A program made the position numbers and the translations under genes. This document shows, in pieces, positions 1-7,802 of a stretch of 64,000 nt of DNA (within the stretch, counting starts at the first letter, position 1; each line of letters starts with the position of its first letter). The stretch is from JAEDHM01 sp964368645 (GTDB lineage: Bacteria > Bacillota > Clostridia > Christensenellales > CAG-1252): contig CAYJBY010000005.1 of assembly GCA_964368645.1 (NCBI GenBank), positions 1-64,000 of the forward strand, in the 5' to 3' direction. Under the pieces are notes generated by a model that was not told the DNA's origin, made no database searches, and saw only the letters and a program-made list of their open reading frames with translations.

Positions 1-208
1 CGCCGTTTTCCTCGATAAAAAATTTGTTATAATTACCGTTCTCCGCTTGGAAGCCTATCCTTGCGCGTGAATCGAACGGCTCAGCACCTTCCGCAAAGGC
101 GGTTTTGTCTTTCAGTCCCACGCCAAATATCAATACGCATAATGACAAAAGTACAACGAGTATAATTAACCCGTAACCGTTTATTTTTCTAACTATTTCT
201 TTCTGCAT
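1..208 (-). CDS. Secreted or membrane-anchored protein, N-terminal part only
   Basis: The gene runs off the left edge of the window, so only about the first 69 codons are visible. Translation gives a charged start (MQKEIVRKINGYG), a hydrophobic stretch of about 18 residues, then a polar region beginning AEGAEPFDSR, which looks like a signal peptide or single N-terminal membrane anchor with a possible cleavage site near AFA-EG. The ATG at 206-208 is preceded by AAAGGGGT, a usable ribosome binding site that lies in the last codons of the upstream zinc-ribbon gene. The two genes are 5 nt apart and probably cotranscribed. The function of the exported part cannot be judged. Confidence 0.6.
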   Translation of the reverse strand, partial: MQKEIVRKINGYGLIILVVLLSLCVLIFGVGLKDKTAFAEGAEPFDSRARIGFQAENGNYNKFFIEENG

Positions 209-213
209 TTTGC

Positions 214-474
214 TTACCCCTTTATGGGAACGATTTTTTGATTCTTTTTTTGTTCTTGTTTAATTCTGTAACACTCCGGGCATCTTGTACCGGACAGGCG
301 AGATACCGCCTGGGTTTGCCATTCATGACCGCAGGAACACTTCCACCAGATTTTTTTGCGGCTTGTCTTTGCGGTGTTTTGCGGAGTATTTGTTCCATTC
401 TTGATTGCATGCCATTCATCAAGCAAATAGTCTCTTCCCGATTCTTTGCAGTAGTCATAGTAGCTTATTTCCAA
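214..474 (-). CDS. Small zinc-ribbon protein (DUF4379-like)
   Basis: This 86-residue protein contains one treble-clef or zinc-ribbon repeat of the probable zinc-ribbon family PF14311. The visible pattern is W-K-C-S-C-G-H-E-W, a short spacer with S-R-L-S-G-T-R, then C-P-E-C, giving two cysteine pairs for one zinc. In the family such repeats often occur in several copies, or attached to endonuclease domains of mobile elements; here only one copy is present with a Lys-rich tail. It sits beside small unknown genes in an accessory region. A nucleic-acid role is inferred from the fold only. It could be a surviving fragment of a longer multi-ribbon protein. Confidence 0.6.
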   Translation of the reverse strand: MEISYYDYCKESGRDYLLDEWHAIKNGTNTPQNTAKTSRKKIWWKCSCGHEWQTQAVSRLSGTRCPECYRIKQEQKKNQKIVPIKG

Positions 475-481
475 ACCGTAA

Positions 482-1000
482 TCACTCCTTGCAAAATGAT
501 GTTTTTAATGCTACAATAAGTTTACACCGTACCCAAAGGGTCGAGTCAATACCTTTTTCAAAAAAATAAACATTTTTTGCAGGAGTGTTCAATGAAAAAA
601 TACGATAATCTATTTCAATGTGGGCAAACCACAGTTCTTTAGTGCGAAGATATGTATCGAAAATATCATCTTGTGACCCCTTAACTCTAACTCCTCCGAG
701 CTTACCATAATGACCTGCTAATAAAAATGCAATTGCTTGGACTACAAAATTAATTGGATACGATGCACTTCCCATAGGGAATAATCCATGTTGCGGGTCT
801 TCCTTAAAAAGCCGTAGAATATGCTCTATATCAAGCACACTTGTTCTATACTCTCTATTTCTATAAATGTCATAGGCTTGCACAATTCCGTCAATCTCTT
901 CAATTGTGCCTTTGCATATGATTGGAAACGGGTTTATGTATTGTCCTGCGTGAGCGATTATTTCTTCAACCTGCTCATATGGTGCGTGTTCACATCCCAA
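482..1000 (-). CDS. Hypothetical protein, possible gene remnant
   Basis: This open frame of about 172 codons can start only at a TTG at 1000, with no clear Shine-Dalgarno sequence. It begins 18 nt after the U-run of the terminator that closes the preceding transcript, so a promoter would have to lie inside that terminator. The product has no signal peptide; its middle (FVVQAIAFLLAGHYGKLGGV) is hydrophobic. I do not recognise the family. The weak start and the position suggest the 3' part of a gene whose 5' end was lost, but the frame is intact over 500 bases, so expression cannot be excluded. Confidence 0.4.
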   Translation of the reverse strand: MGCEHAPYEQVEEIIAHAGQYINPFPIICKGTIEEIDGIVQAYDIYRNREYRTSVLDIEHILRLFKEDPQHGLFPMGSASYPINFVVQAIAFLLAGHYGKLGGVRVKGSQDDIFDTYLRTKELWFAHIEIDYRIFSLNTPAKNVYFFEKGIDSTLWVRCKLIVALKTSFCKE

Positions 1001-1017
1001 AACGGCACATAGGCACG

Positions 1018-1050
1018 AAAAACCCTACCATTCTTAATTGCGTGGTAGGG
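1018..1050 (-). terminator. Rho-independent terminator
   Basis: On the minus strand an 8-bp perfect stem (CCCTACCA at 1050-1043 paired with TGGTAGGG at 1030-1023) is followed by five T. It ends transcription of the gene at 1058-2026. Confidence 0.85.
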
Positions 1051-1057
1051 CTCTTTA

Positions 1058-2026
1058 TTATTTATCTTTGCTTTTCTTATAGTTATTAGGAAAGTATTCT
1101 TTTCCGAGTTGCCATATGTATTTATCAATTTCCTTTAGATTATATTCCTCTAAGCCATAAAATGAACGAAACTCCATCAATATGTTCTTAAAACGCTCAT
1201 AGTCCTTGAGTTCTGAATCGGCAAACGTAGTAAATCCATCTCTTTTACAATAATAGCGCAATACCTTATACACGTAACTATCATAAATGGGATAATCAAG
1301 AGGTTTATGATGGCTGCAATACTTCGTGGCAAAAGAGTAAAATTTTATATTGATACCGTTAACCTTCTGAATATCACCAATCAAATTTACATCACCAGCC
1401 TTAAGCCTATCATCGATATCAAGGGCAACAATGTGCTTTGCCAGCGGGTATACCTTAAATATGTTAGTGCTATAAAAGTCGTTAAGGGTAGCTACCTTTA
1501 AAAGCACATCTGAAATGTTCGTGTTCTCAGGACACAACTCAAAGAACAATTTATCCAGCGCATCTTCCTGAAGGTGATAATCTTCTAGAGAATCCCACTG
1601 TGCAAGGTAATACTCTACTTGTTCAATTGATGGATATGGAAGATTTTGTTTCATCTTACGCGGTTTATTTTTCACCTTCACTGCTGTTGTGGCGATTGAC
1701 TCAGGAATCTCAATTGCAGACTCGTTTTCGAGGAATCTTCTGAATCTACGTAAATGGGCCATGTAACCATTAACGTTAGTTTCAGCATTACCACTGGAGT
1801 GCTCTTTTAGAGTTTCGAGAATGGTAGTTTTGCCAAGACTCTCGAAGTCGTCTGAGTAGATTACATTCCAAAAAGTATCCCGCCCACGCTTATTCCAGAT
1901 ATAAAAGGCATCGCTTGACGATGTCATTATCGTGTTCTTCGATAACCCCTGAGTATTCAAATATTCTTTGTATGCTGCTCTAACTTCGTCGAGTGAAGAG
2001 ACTTTAATCTTATTCTTCATTTCCAT
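1058..2026 (-). CDS. Unknown two-part protein, recombinase-like N-terminus and HhH-like C-terminus
   Basis: The start is placed at the ATG at 2026 because AAGGAGAT precedes it by about 6 nt; an upstream TTG at 2074 has no such site. The product has 322 residues. The N-terminal third (SLDEVRAAYKEYLNTQGLSK, then a region rich in Arg and aromatic residues) resembles the helical core-binding domain of tyrosine recombinases, but no catalytic Arg/His/Tyr domain follows. The C-terminal half contains YSFATKYCSHHKPLDYPIYD, a motif I associate with helix-hairpin-helix, glycosylase-like hypothetical proteins of defence islands. The gene lies downstream of restriction-locus remnants and ends at its own terminator. 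A DNA-related role is inferred; the domain assignments are tentative. Confidence 0.5.
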   Translation of the reverse strand: MEMKNKIKVSSLDEVRAAYKEYLNTQGLSKNTIMTSSSDAFYIWNKRGRDTFWNVIYSDDFESLGKTTILETLKEHSSGNAETNVNGYMAHLRRFRRFLENESAIEIPESIATTAVKVKNKPRKMKQNLPYPSIEQVEYYLAQWDSLEDYHLQEDALDKLFFELCPENTNISDVLLKVATLNDFYSTNIFKVYPLAKHIVALDIDDRLKAGDVNLIGDIQKVNGINIKFYSFATKYCSHHKPLDYPIYDSYVYKVLRYYCKRDGFTTFADSELKDYERFKNILMEFRSFYGLEEYNLKEIDKYIWQLGKEYFPNNYKKSKDK

Positions 2027-2216
2027 CGGTACATCTCCTTGAGTTGCTAATTCTACTTTATCCTGCGAGAACAAGTTTCTCTACATATAAAAACGAGAAG
2101 ATAACGCAGAAATTTAGGCACAAATGGTTCCCTTACCCGGTGTCGGGCGGGGTGCGTATTATGTATATTTTCTCATTTCCAGTTTTGTAATCTCTTTTTA
2201 GGATAGCCCCTGTCCT

Positions 2217-3254
2217 TTAGTCACAATTATCTTGAGATACGGGTACATCATCTCCATACCGTTCACGAAACCGCTCCTGTGTCGCTATATACTCTCCATA
2301 GGTTATCTGCTTGTTTATTGAACTCGACTCAGGCAAGTCAGCTGGATTACCAGATACTCCAAACTTGTAAAACTTTGCGTCAATAACATATATCTTACCG
2401 TCGTGCAACATAATAGTATCCGGCTCAAGTGCCGCGTTCGTTCTACCCCTTCCCGCACGGAGTGTCCACCGGGTTTTGGGAAAATAGTCTACTTTATTCT
2501 TCTCGCCGAACACTCGGTCGATAAGCTTTTCCCAGACGTATTCAAAACGGTCTGTGCCAAAGTAGAACTGTTTTTCCTTTGTTTTTTCGTCCATATACTC
2601 AAGCATCGCAATCATTGACTGAAAAAGCCGTTTATCTTTATCGTTAAAGGTGTTTGCAAGTTTCTCCCGCAGGAGTATAAGAAACATCTTATCATTTCTG
2701 GGAATAGTAGGCTTCTCGGGCAGGTACGGCGTAAATAGCCAACCCAATTTGACAAAGCTTTCATAAACGCAGAATTTGTGAATCTGAGTTATCATATTCC
2801 TATCGTTCGGAGCAGATACACGAACAATATAGTCTACATATGCGGGCGTGCCATTCGCCTGAATAAGCGGTCGTTTATTACGCAATGTTCTCGGCCAATC
2901 ATATTTTCCACGATCGCCATCCTTGTATTCGGCTACTTTTTCTGTGTAGTAGCCATTCTGATCCATGAAATAGTTGATAACTTCCATATAGGCGTTTATA
3001 GGAAAATCCACGGACTGAGGTGCTTCAAACTTCTGCATCTGAAGCACTCTATCCGTGCGGTTAGTAAATTCCGAAAGCACAGAAATCAAGTGTAGAATAT
3101 CTTGCCGTAAATCCTGATCAGATTCGGGCAGTTTGTAGCCAATGGGAAAATAGACCATCGCATTGTCAGCGTCCGCCTTAATACCCACAAAACGATCTCC
3201 ATCTTCATTTTTATTTACATGACAGCGCGCTACTAATTCTGAAAGTGCATCCAT
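2217..3254 (-). CDS. LlaJI-family type II restriction endonuclease subunit, probably C-terminally truncated
   Basis: The protein resembles the LlaJI restriction endonuclease family (PF09563), the nuclease partner of an McrB-like NTPase. A PD-(D/E)xK-type core is visible near residues 280-300: EPDTIMLHDGKIYVIDAKFY, with acidic residues before the D-A-K triplet. It is followed by the family's INKQITYGEYI segment. The frame stops about 25 residues later (SQDNCD). From memory of the family, another conserved C-terminal segment should follow, and I do not find it cleanly in another frame, so a truncation is likely. The McrB-like partner immediately upstream is only a C-terminal remnant, and no cytosine methyltransferase is in the window. 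The system is therefore probably dead. Confidence 0.65.
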   Translation of the reverse strand: MDALSELVARCHVNKNEDGDRFVGIKADADNAMVYFPIGYKLPESDQDLRQDILHLISVLSEFTNRTDRVLQMQKFEAPQSVDFPINAYMEVINYFMDQNGYYTEKVAEYKDGDRGKYDWPRTLRNKRPLIQANGTPAYVDYIVRVSAPNDRNMITQIHKFCVYESFVKLGWLFTPYLPEKPTIPRNDKMFLILLREKLANTFNDKDKRLFQSMIAMLEYMDEKTKEKQFYFGTDRFEYVWEKLIDRVFGEKNKVDYFPKTRWTLRAGRGRTNAALEPDTIMLHDGKIYVIDAKFYKFGVSGNPADLPESSSINKQITYGEYIATQERFRERYGDDVPVSQDNCD

Positions 3255-3277
3255 GTCTACTCACCGCCCTTCATTAA

Positions 3278-3669
3278 TTATTCATTGTCCTCTGATAATA
3301 GCGCAGTAACTACATCTTCTTTGAAAACGGAGAATCGAGAATTTCCTTGCGATTCACGGAACTTATGAACAACATCCTCAAGACTGATATATTGCCCAGT
3401 CTCGAAAATATCTTCGCGGGAAAACTTAAAAGCGTCATCCCAGAGGTATTTCAGAACCTTTTCGGGGAATCGGCGGTTTTGCATAGCTGCAATGCGTTTT
3501 TCGTCCGGTGTAGAGGTTTCATCGACCTCCCTTGCATCGTAACGAAGATCTGCTTCACGAACAAAGAATGCGCCAAGACGCTTATCCTCTGATGATGTCA
3601 CACGTACATTCTTTTTTAGTATACCCGCCGTTGTAAATAGAATGTGCGAGGATATAAAATAATAGACGC
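3278..3669 (-). pseudogene. Remnant of McrB-like AAA+ subunit of the LlaJI-type system (C-terminus only)
   Basis: The frame is open from about 3669 to the stop at 3278, but the only start is a GTG at 3601 without a ribosome binding site. The readable part carries RLGAFFV, then PEKVLKYLWDDAFKFSREDIF and SLEDVVHKF, which matches the extreme C-terminal region of McrB-like restriction GTPases. Walker A and Walker B and the whole NTPase core are missing. The stop lies 23 nt before the LlaJI-type nuclease start, the normal R1-R2 spacing of such loci. The upstream part was replaced by the small gene at 3670-3906, so a deletion fused unrelated sequence to the tail of the gene. Confidence 0.6.
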
Positions 3670-3906
3670 TTAACCGCAGACATACCCAATATTTACGGCA
3701 ACTATGTCTGCAGGCTCTTCCCTTTCAAAACAATCCTTTACATACTCCATATCATCCTCTACGCTTTTTGCTGCCTGCTTTTCAGTATAATGCCAGTCTG
3801 ATAAAACCAGGTATTTCTGTATGTCTGCGATGTATTCATCAATATTTTCATAGTCCTCAAAACTACTGCAATTTAAAACGAATTGTTTTTCTTCTGTCGA
3901 CAGCAT
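3670..3906 (-). CDS. Small acidic hypothetical protein
   Basis: The ATG at 3906 is chosen because GGGAGGT precedes it by 6 nt; the longer frame from 3921 would start inside that site. The product has 78 residues (MLSTEEKQFVLNCSSFEDYE...) and is strongly acidic and helical, without membrane segments. Proteins of this type are common on mobile elements of gut Clostridia; I do not recognise a family. It is the third small gene downstream of the SAM-clan riboswitch and could belong to the same transcript. Confidence 0.5.
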   Translation of the reverse strand: MLSTEEKQFVLNCSSFEDYENIDEYIADIQKYLVLSDWHYTEKQAAKSVEDDMEYVKDCFEREEPADIVAVNIGYVCG

Positions 3907-3936
3907 ATTTTTACCTCCCAACTAACTACGAATCCA

Positions 3937-4239
3937 TTATATTCCCAAAGCCTTCTGTATAACATGAATTACCTCCTCCACCGAATAAATAGGTCTTGTA
4001 CTACTGCAACAAGCCGCGCAACATGTGATACTGCACATTTGACTTACTTGCATTATTCTCGTGTCAAGAGTAACGAGCCAATGAATATTGCCTGGCAGAT
4101 AAGCATTCCTCATCGGGCAGTATTCTGGCTTATACCAGCTCATTTTTATTTTTTGTGTAAACTGATAAAGAGTATCGAATTCCTCTACGGTTAATGGTTT
4201 GGTAACATAGTATCCATCGTTTCGTTCTATTTTTTCCAT
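3937..4239 (-). CDS. Hypothetical Cys-rich small protein
   Basis: This 100-residue protein contains a cluster of cysteines (MCSITCCAACCSSTR, about residues 69-83) plus YCPM earlier, which could bind metal or be buried. The start overlaps the end of the previous gene by 13 nt, and its ribosome binding site (GGGGAG) lies within the codons for GEKKF of that gene, so the two are probably translationally coupled. No family is recognised. The gene is part of the set downstream of the riboswitch at 4592-4716. Confidence 0.5.
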   Translation of the reverse strand: MEKIERNDGYYVTKPLTVEEFDTLYQFTQKIKMSWYKPEYCPMRNAYLPGNIHWLVTLDTRIMQVSQMCSITCCAACCSSTRPIYSVEEVIHVIQKALGI

Positions 4240-4544
4240 AAGAATTTTTTCTCCCCGGTAATGTACCGAATGTAATCAACGCGAATCAGTGGGCCACCAA
4301 CCACCGCCTTTGGACTCTTAAATGCCATATGACCTGCCCACCCAACATAATTCAATGTGTGGTTTGGATAAATTGCGAAAATATCGTCTGCTTGCCTTTG
4401 CGTAGGATTCACCCCGTCAGCAAACAAAAAACACTCGTTTTCTGCATCTTGCATAAACCGCTGTGCCACTGCTTTGTTAGCACAATAAACATAGACTCTG
4501 CCTTTTAAATTTAGCAGTTCCGTGATTGTCCTTTGTCTTTCCAT
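4227..4544 (-). CDS. Hypothetical protein, first gene after the SAM-clan riboswitch
   Basis: The start is set at the ATG at 4544, which has GAGGAG about 9 nt upstream; the longer frame from 4598 runs through the terminator hairpin and is not credible. The product has 105 residues, begins MERQRTITELLNLKGRVYVY and contains CANKAVAQRFMQDAENECF and an aromatic region TLNYVGWAGHMAF. There is no signal peptide. It is the first gene behind a complete promoter, riboswitch and terminator module, so its expression should depend on S-adenosylmethionine or a related ligand. I do not recognise it and see no link to methionine metabolism in the sequence. Confidence 0.5.
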   Translation of the reverse strand: MERQRTITELLNLKGRVYVYCANKAVAQRFMQDAENECFLFADGVNPTQRQADDIFAIYPNHTLNYVGWAGHMAFKSPKAVVGGPLIRVDYIRYITGEKKFLWKK

Positions 4545-4585
4545 AATAAAAAACTCCTCGTGAATTCTATTCCACAAAGAGCAAC

Positions 4586-4613
4586 AAAAAACTCCCATCG
4601 ATTATGATGGGAG
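4586..4613 (-). terminator. Intrinsic terminator of the riboswitch expression platform
   Basis: On the minus strand CTCCCATC (4613-4606) pairs perfectly with GATGGGAG (4599-4592), and six T follow. The sequence TGATGGG at the 3' side of the aptamer (complement of 4632-4638) is perfectly complementary to CCCATCA of the 5' arm (4611-4605), so an antiterminator can form instead. Confidence 0.8.
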
Positions 4614-4716
4614 CGACTATCGTTATCCAAACCCATCATTCAAGCGTTAGCACCTTTCCTCATGGCAGGTTGCTGTGTAGTCAACGGGCTTGTCCCTCGT
4701 ACACTCTTTATGGTGA
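4614..4716 (-). promoter_or_regulatory. SAM-clan (S-box-like) riboswitch aptamer
   Basis: Read on the minus strand, the leader contains in order the core elements of S-adenosylmethionine riboswitches: GUGU and ACAC forming the P2 base, GAGGGAC and GCCCGUUGA as the kink-turn side, AGCAACC, a short P3 (CC/GG), then AAGGUGCUAA. The P1 strands can pair imperfectly (CACCAU with AUGAUGGG). A clear P4 helix is missing, so it may be a SAM-I/IV-like variant rather than a textbook SAM-I. The aptamer ends in the antiterminator strand facing the terminator at 4586-4613, so ligand binding is expected to switch transcription off. Confidence 0.68.
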
Positions 4717-4720
4717 TTAT

Positions 4721-4750
4721 ATTTTATCAAATGCAGAGCAATCTTGTCAA
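4721..4750 (-). promoter_or_regulatory. Promoter of the riboswitch transcript
   Basis: The minus strand has TTGACA (4750-4745), an 18-bp spacer and TAAAAT (4726-4721). Transcription would start just before the aptamer. The stretch 4751-4913 behind it holds no feature I can support. Confidence 0.75.
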
Positions 4751-4913
4751 GCGTTTAATAGCACTCACAGAACAATCAAAACGATATGTTCTATAACTCC
4801 TGACCCCAATGAAATACCCCTATGATATGTTCCCCCACACCAACCTAACGCTTCGAGTAGCAAACCCGCGAGAGAGCATAATTCGATATGTTCTCACAGT
4901 ATGATAGCAAAAC

Positions 4914-4943
4914 AAAAACCACCCTATTGAAAGAGTGGTTTTT
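4914..4943 (-). terminator. Rho-independent terminator after the rRNA methyltransferase gene
   Basis: AAAAACCAC (4914-4922) is the inverted repeat of GTGGTTTTT (4935-4943). On the minus strand the stem ends in a T-run, 7 bases after the stop of the methyltransferase; it may work in both directions. Confidence 0.75.
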
Positions 4944-4950
4944 AACGCTT

Positions 4951-6603
4951 TTAAGACTTTTTTATAAGACTTACAAGCGTCTCGACGTGGTGGCAGTTGG
5001 GGAACATATCATAGGGGGAAAGGGTGGATATGGTGTAGGTAATTGGATTAGATTGAGTAACCGAAGTAGTGGAAACAGATAAGGGCAAGTCATCAGTCTG
5101 TTCATTTGCGGATTTTGGTGTGGTGAGATTGGTTGTCGGGATAGAAGACACTTTCGCGGAGGAAATCGCAGAGGATATTGTCGTATCAATTATGGCAGGA
5201 TTAGCTTGAGAAAGGGAAGCGGCTTGAGAAGTGTGGGCGGAAGTTAGATAGGCGATGTCACGGGCTAAGGTCGCAGGATTGCAGGATAAGTAAATTATCT
5301 TGTCCGGTTGCGCGGCAAGAACCGCGTTTAAGGCTTCCGTTGCTACTCCTTGTCTAGGGGGATCCAAAATCACGATTTTTTCCGATTTTGAGAATTGATT
5401 ACTAATAGAAAGAATATCGCCGGTATCGTTATCGGCCGTGATAGAATTATTGCCCGTTGTTGCGTTATTATCGGATAAATCGGAAGAATTGAGTTTTGAA
5501 ATAATTGTCGGTAAGAGTATTGCCGCATCACCGCAATAGTTCTTAACCTTATGGCTTACGCCGTTAAGGCGCGCGTTTTCGTCGGCATTTTTCACCGCGT
5601 CGGGAATAATCTCTATGCCGATTACCGACCTAGCCTTCGTTGCGATGAGCGTAGTTAAAACGCCTGTTCCCGAGTATGCGTCAATAACCGTAGAATTATC
5701 GGATATTTCTTGTAAAATGCGATTATAAATCGTATCGGCAATTTCCGTGTTTACCTGTAAAAACGAAAGCGGCGACACCATAGCCGTTATGCCTGCCGTT
5801 GCATACGGAAAAGCCGCTTTACCTGCCAAGGTAATCAAGCTGTCTCCGAAAATTACGTTTGTATTTCGTTTATTGACGGATATATGTAGAGAAATTGAAC
5901 CGAAGACTTTGCTCAATTCCGCTACGAGTTTATCGTAGCAGGGGAGCTTAGTGCCGTTCAATACCAGCACAACGGATAGATTATCGCCGATTTTTCTTGC
6001 AACCAAATGCCTTAACAATCCGTTGCCTGTCCTTTCGTTATATACGGATAATCCTTGAGAATTGACAAAATCAAGCGTGATTTTCACCAAGCTGTTAAGC
6101 CAAGCGTCGTGCAAAGGACAAATAGAAGTATTACTGTAAACCGTAGGCAGCGGCACCACCTTGTGTGTGCCTTCCTTGTAAAATCCCAATACCGTTTTTC
6201 CGTCAACGATGCCGAATGGCAACGCCACCTTGTTGCGATAAAAGAACGGTTTTCCACCGATGACTTTCGGCACCTCTAGCCGTATGCCTGCCTTCGCGAA
6301 AACCACCTCGATATTACGTCTTTTTATCTCTCTTTGGTCGTCGATACTCAGGTGTTGAAGGTCACAACCGCCGCATTTTCCGAACAACGGACATCTAGGC
6401 GTGACACGTATCGGAGACGGAGTGAGCATTTTGACAATATGCGCCCAAACCAAATTCCCCTTAATCCTATCTACGGCAACTTTCAACTCTTCTCCCACGA
6501 GAGCGTACGGGACAAAAACGGTGAAGTCCCGGTAACTACCGATGCCCTCACCGTTAAAGCCTGTATCCCTTATTGTTAAGGTGATAACCTCTTTAATTTC
6601 CAT
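4951..6603 (-). CDS. rlmD: 23S rRNA (uracil-5-)-methyltransferase, RlmD/TrmA family, with Ser/Thr-rich insertions
   Basis: The enzyme transfers a methyl group from S-adenosylmethionine to C5 of a uridine in 23S rRNA. An N-terminal TRAM domain (about 1-60) is followed by the iron-sulfur cysteines C71, C77 and C80 in CPLFGKCGGC. The methyltransferase domain shows VIDAYSGTGVLTT (SAM site), VILDPPRQG and the catalytic cysteine in LSCNPATLARD. At 550 residues it is about 90-100 longer than usual. The extra length is two low-complexity Ser/Thr/Asn/Ala-rich stretches, near 370-408 and 455-522, both inside the catalytic domain. The ribosome binding site AGGGG overlaps the end of galE 9 nt upstream, so the two genes are cotranscribed. 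RlmD and RlmCD cannot be separated from sequence. Confidence 0.88.
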   Translation of the reverse strand: MEIKEVITLTIRDTGFNGEGIGSYRDFTVFVPYALVGEELKVAVDRIKGNLVWAHIVKMLTPSPIRVTPRCPLFGKCGGCDLQHLSIDDQREIKRRNIEVVFAKAGIRLEVPKVIGGKPFFYRNKVALPFGIVDGKTVLGFYKEGTHKVVPLPTVYSNTSICPLHDAWLNSLVKITLDFVNSQGLSVYNERTGNGLLRHLVARKIGDNLSVVLVLNGTKLPCYDKLVAELSKVFGSISLHISVNKRNTNVIFGDSLITLAGKAAFPYATAGITAMVSPLSFLQVNTEIADTIYNRILQEISDNSTVIDAYSGTGVLTTLIATKARSVIGIEIIPDAVKNADENARLNGVSHKVKNYCGDAAILLPTIISKLNSSDLSDNNATTGNNSITADNDTGDILSISNQFSKSEKIVILDPPRQGVATEALNAVLAAQPDKIIYLSCNPATLARDIAYLTSAHTSQAASLSQANPAIIDTTISSAISSAKVSSIPTTNLTTPKSANEQTDDLPLSVSTTSVTQSNPITYTISTLSPYDMFPNCHHVETLVSLIKKS

Positions 6604-6612
6604 TAAAAACCC

Positions 6613-7632
6613 CTATTTATTGCTGTCCAGCGTCTGTTGGAAGTGCCAGCTGTCGGCGCACATTTTTTTCAAATCGTACTGTGCCTTGAACCCCAACTCC
6701 TTTTCAGCCAAGGTAGGATCCGCGTAGCAGGTTGCAATGTCGCCGGGACGTCTTGCCGCGATTCTGTAAGGCAGTTGTCTGCCGAGAACCTCGCTGAACG
6801 CCTTAACCATATCCAAAACGCTGTAACCTGTGCCGGTACCCAGATTATAGATACCCACGCCGTGCTTGACCTCATACAGCTTTTTAAGAGCGCAAAGATG
6901 TCCTTTTGCCAAATCCACCACGTGGATATAATCTCTGACGCCTGTGCCGTCGGGAGTATCGTAGTCGTTGCCGAACACGTTAAGGCACTCTCTGATACCG
7001 CTTGCTACCTGCGTGATATAGGGCATAAGGTTGTTAGGAATACCGTTGGGATTTTCGCCGATTAAGCCGCTCTCGTGAGCTCCTACGGGGTTGAAGTAGC
7101 GGAGAAGGGATATATTGAAATCCTTATCCGAAACGTAAACGTCCTTCAAAATCTCTTCGATAAAGAACTTGGTTTTGCCGTAAGGGTTGGTACAGCCGCC
7201 CACCTCGAAGTCCTCTCTTATGGGCACGGTTTTTGGGTTGCCGTAAACGGTTGCGGAGGAAGAAAAAACGATGTTCTTAACGCCGTAAATATTCATAACT
7301 TCCAGCAGTCTGATAGTACCTGTGATATTATTGTTATAATATTTAAGGGGAACGGAAACGCTTTCACCAACCGCCTTAAGTCCTGCGAAGTGGATAACCG
7401 CGTCGATATTATGTGCGGAAAAAACCTTGCTCAAAGCCTCGGCGTTATTGATGTCGCACTTATAAAAAACAGGGCGTTTGCCGGTAATCTGTTCTATCTT
7501 GTCAACCACGTCCTCTTTGCTGTTGCAAAGATTATCAACGATAACAACCTCTAAGCCTGCCTGCAAAAGTTCAACCACGGTGTGACTGCCGATATAGCCT
7601 GTGCCGCCCGTTACCAAAATCGTCTTATACAT
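6613..7632 (-). CDS. galE: UDP-glucose 4-epimerase
   Basis: GalE interconverts UDP-glucose and UDP-galactose with bound NAD in the Leloir pathway and in surface polysaccharide synthesis. The extended SDR signature is complete: Rossmann motif VTGGTGYIGSH at residue 7, FSSSATVYG with the catalytic Ser, and YGKTK with the Tyr/Lys pair. The substrate-binding regions NPYG and RYFNPVGAHESG follow. The start is the ATG at 7632 because GGGAGG lies 8 nt upstream; a longer frame from 7659 would cover that site. At 339 residues the protein is of family length. It precedes the rRNA methyltransferase gene by 9 nt. No other galactose genes are nearby. Confidence 0.93.
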   Translation of the reverse strand: MYKTILVTGGTGYIGSHTVVELLQAGLEVVIVDNLCNSKEDVVDKIEQITGKRPVFYKCDINNAEALSKVFSAHNIDAVIHFAGLKAVGESVSVPLKYYNNNITGTIRLLEVMNIYGVKNIVFSSSATVYGNPKTVPIREDFEVGGCTNPYGKTKFFIEEILKDVYVSDKDFNISLLRYFNPVGAHESGLIGENPNGIPNNLMPYITQVASGIRECLNVFGNDYDTPDGTGVRDYIHVVDLAKGHLCALKKLYEVKHGVGIYNLGTGTGYSVLDMVKAFSEVLGRQLPYRIAARRPGDIATCYADPTLAEKELGFKAQYDLKKMCADSWHFQQTLDSNK

Positions 7633-7802
7633 AATAATTAACCTCCCGATTGCAGTCAATAAGACCGCCTATCCGTCTGTTGATATTACACCCTGAGCAG
7701 GCTCGAATCAAAGTGTTCAGCCGCCTGCAATTATCGATTAAATATATGTCCGCCGTCACATTCCCGTACGCAAAAGCCGTTCGGAATGATCTCAAGCGGA
7801 AT

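Noticed and set aside
4604..4825. 73-codon plus-strand frame
   Set aside because: It is antisense to the riboswitch and its promoter and has no ribosome binding site.
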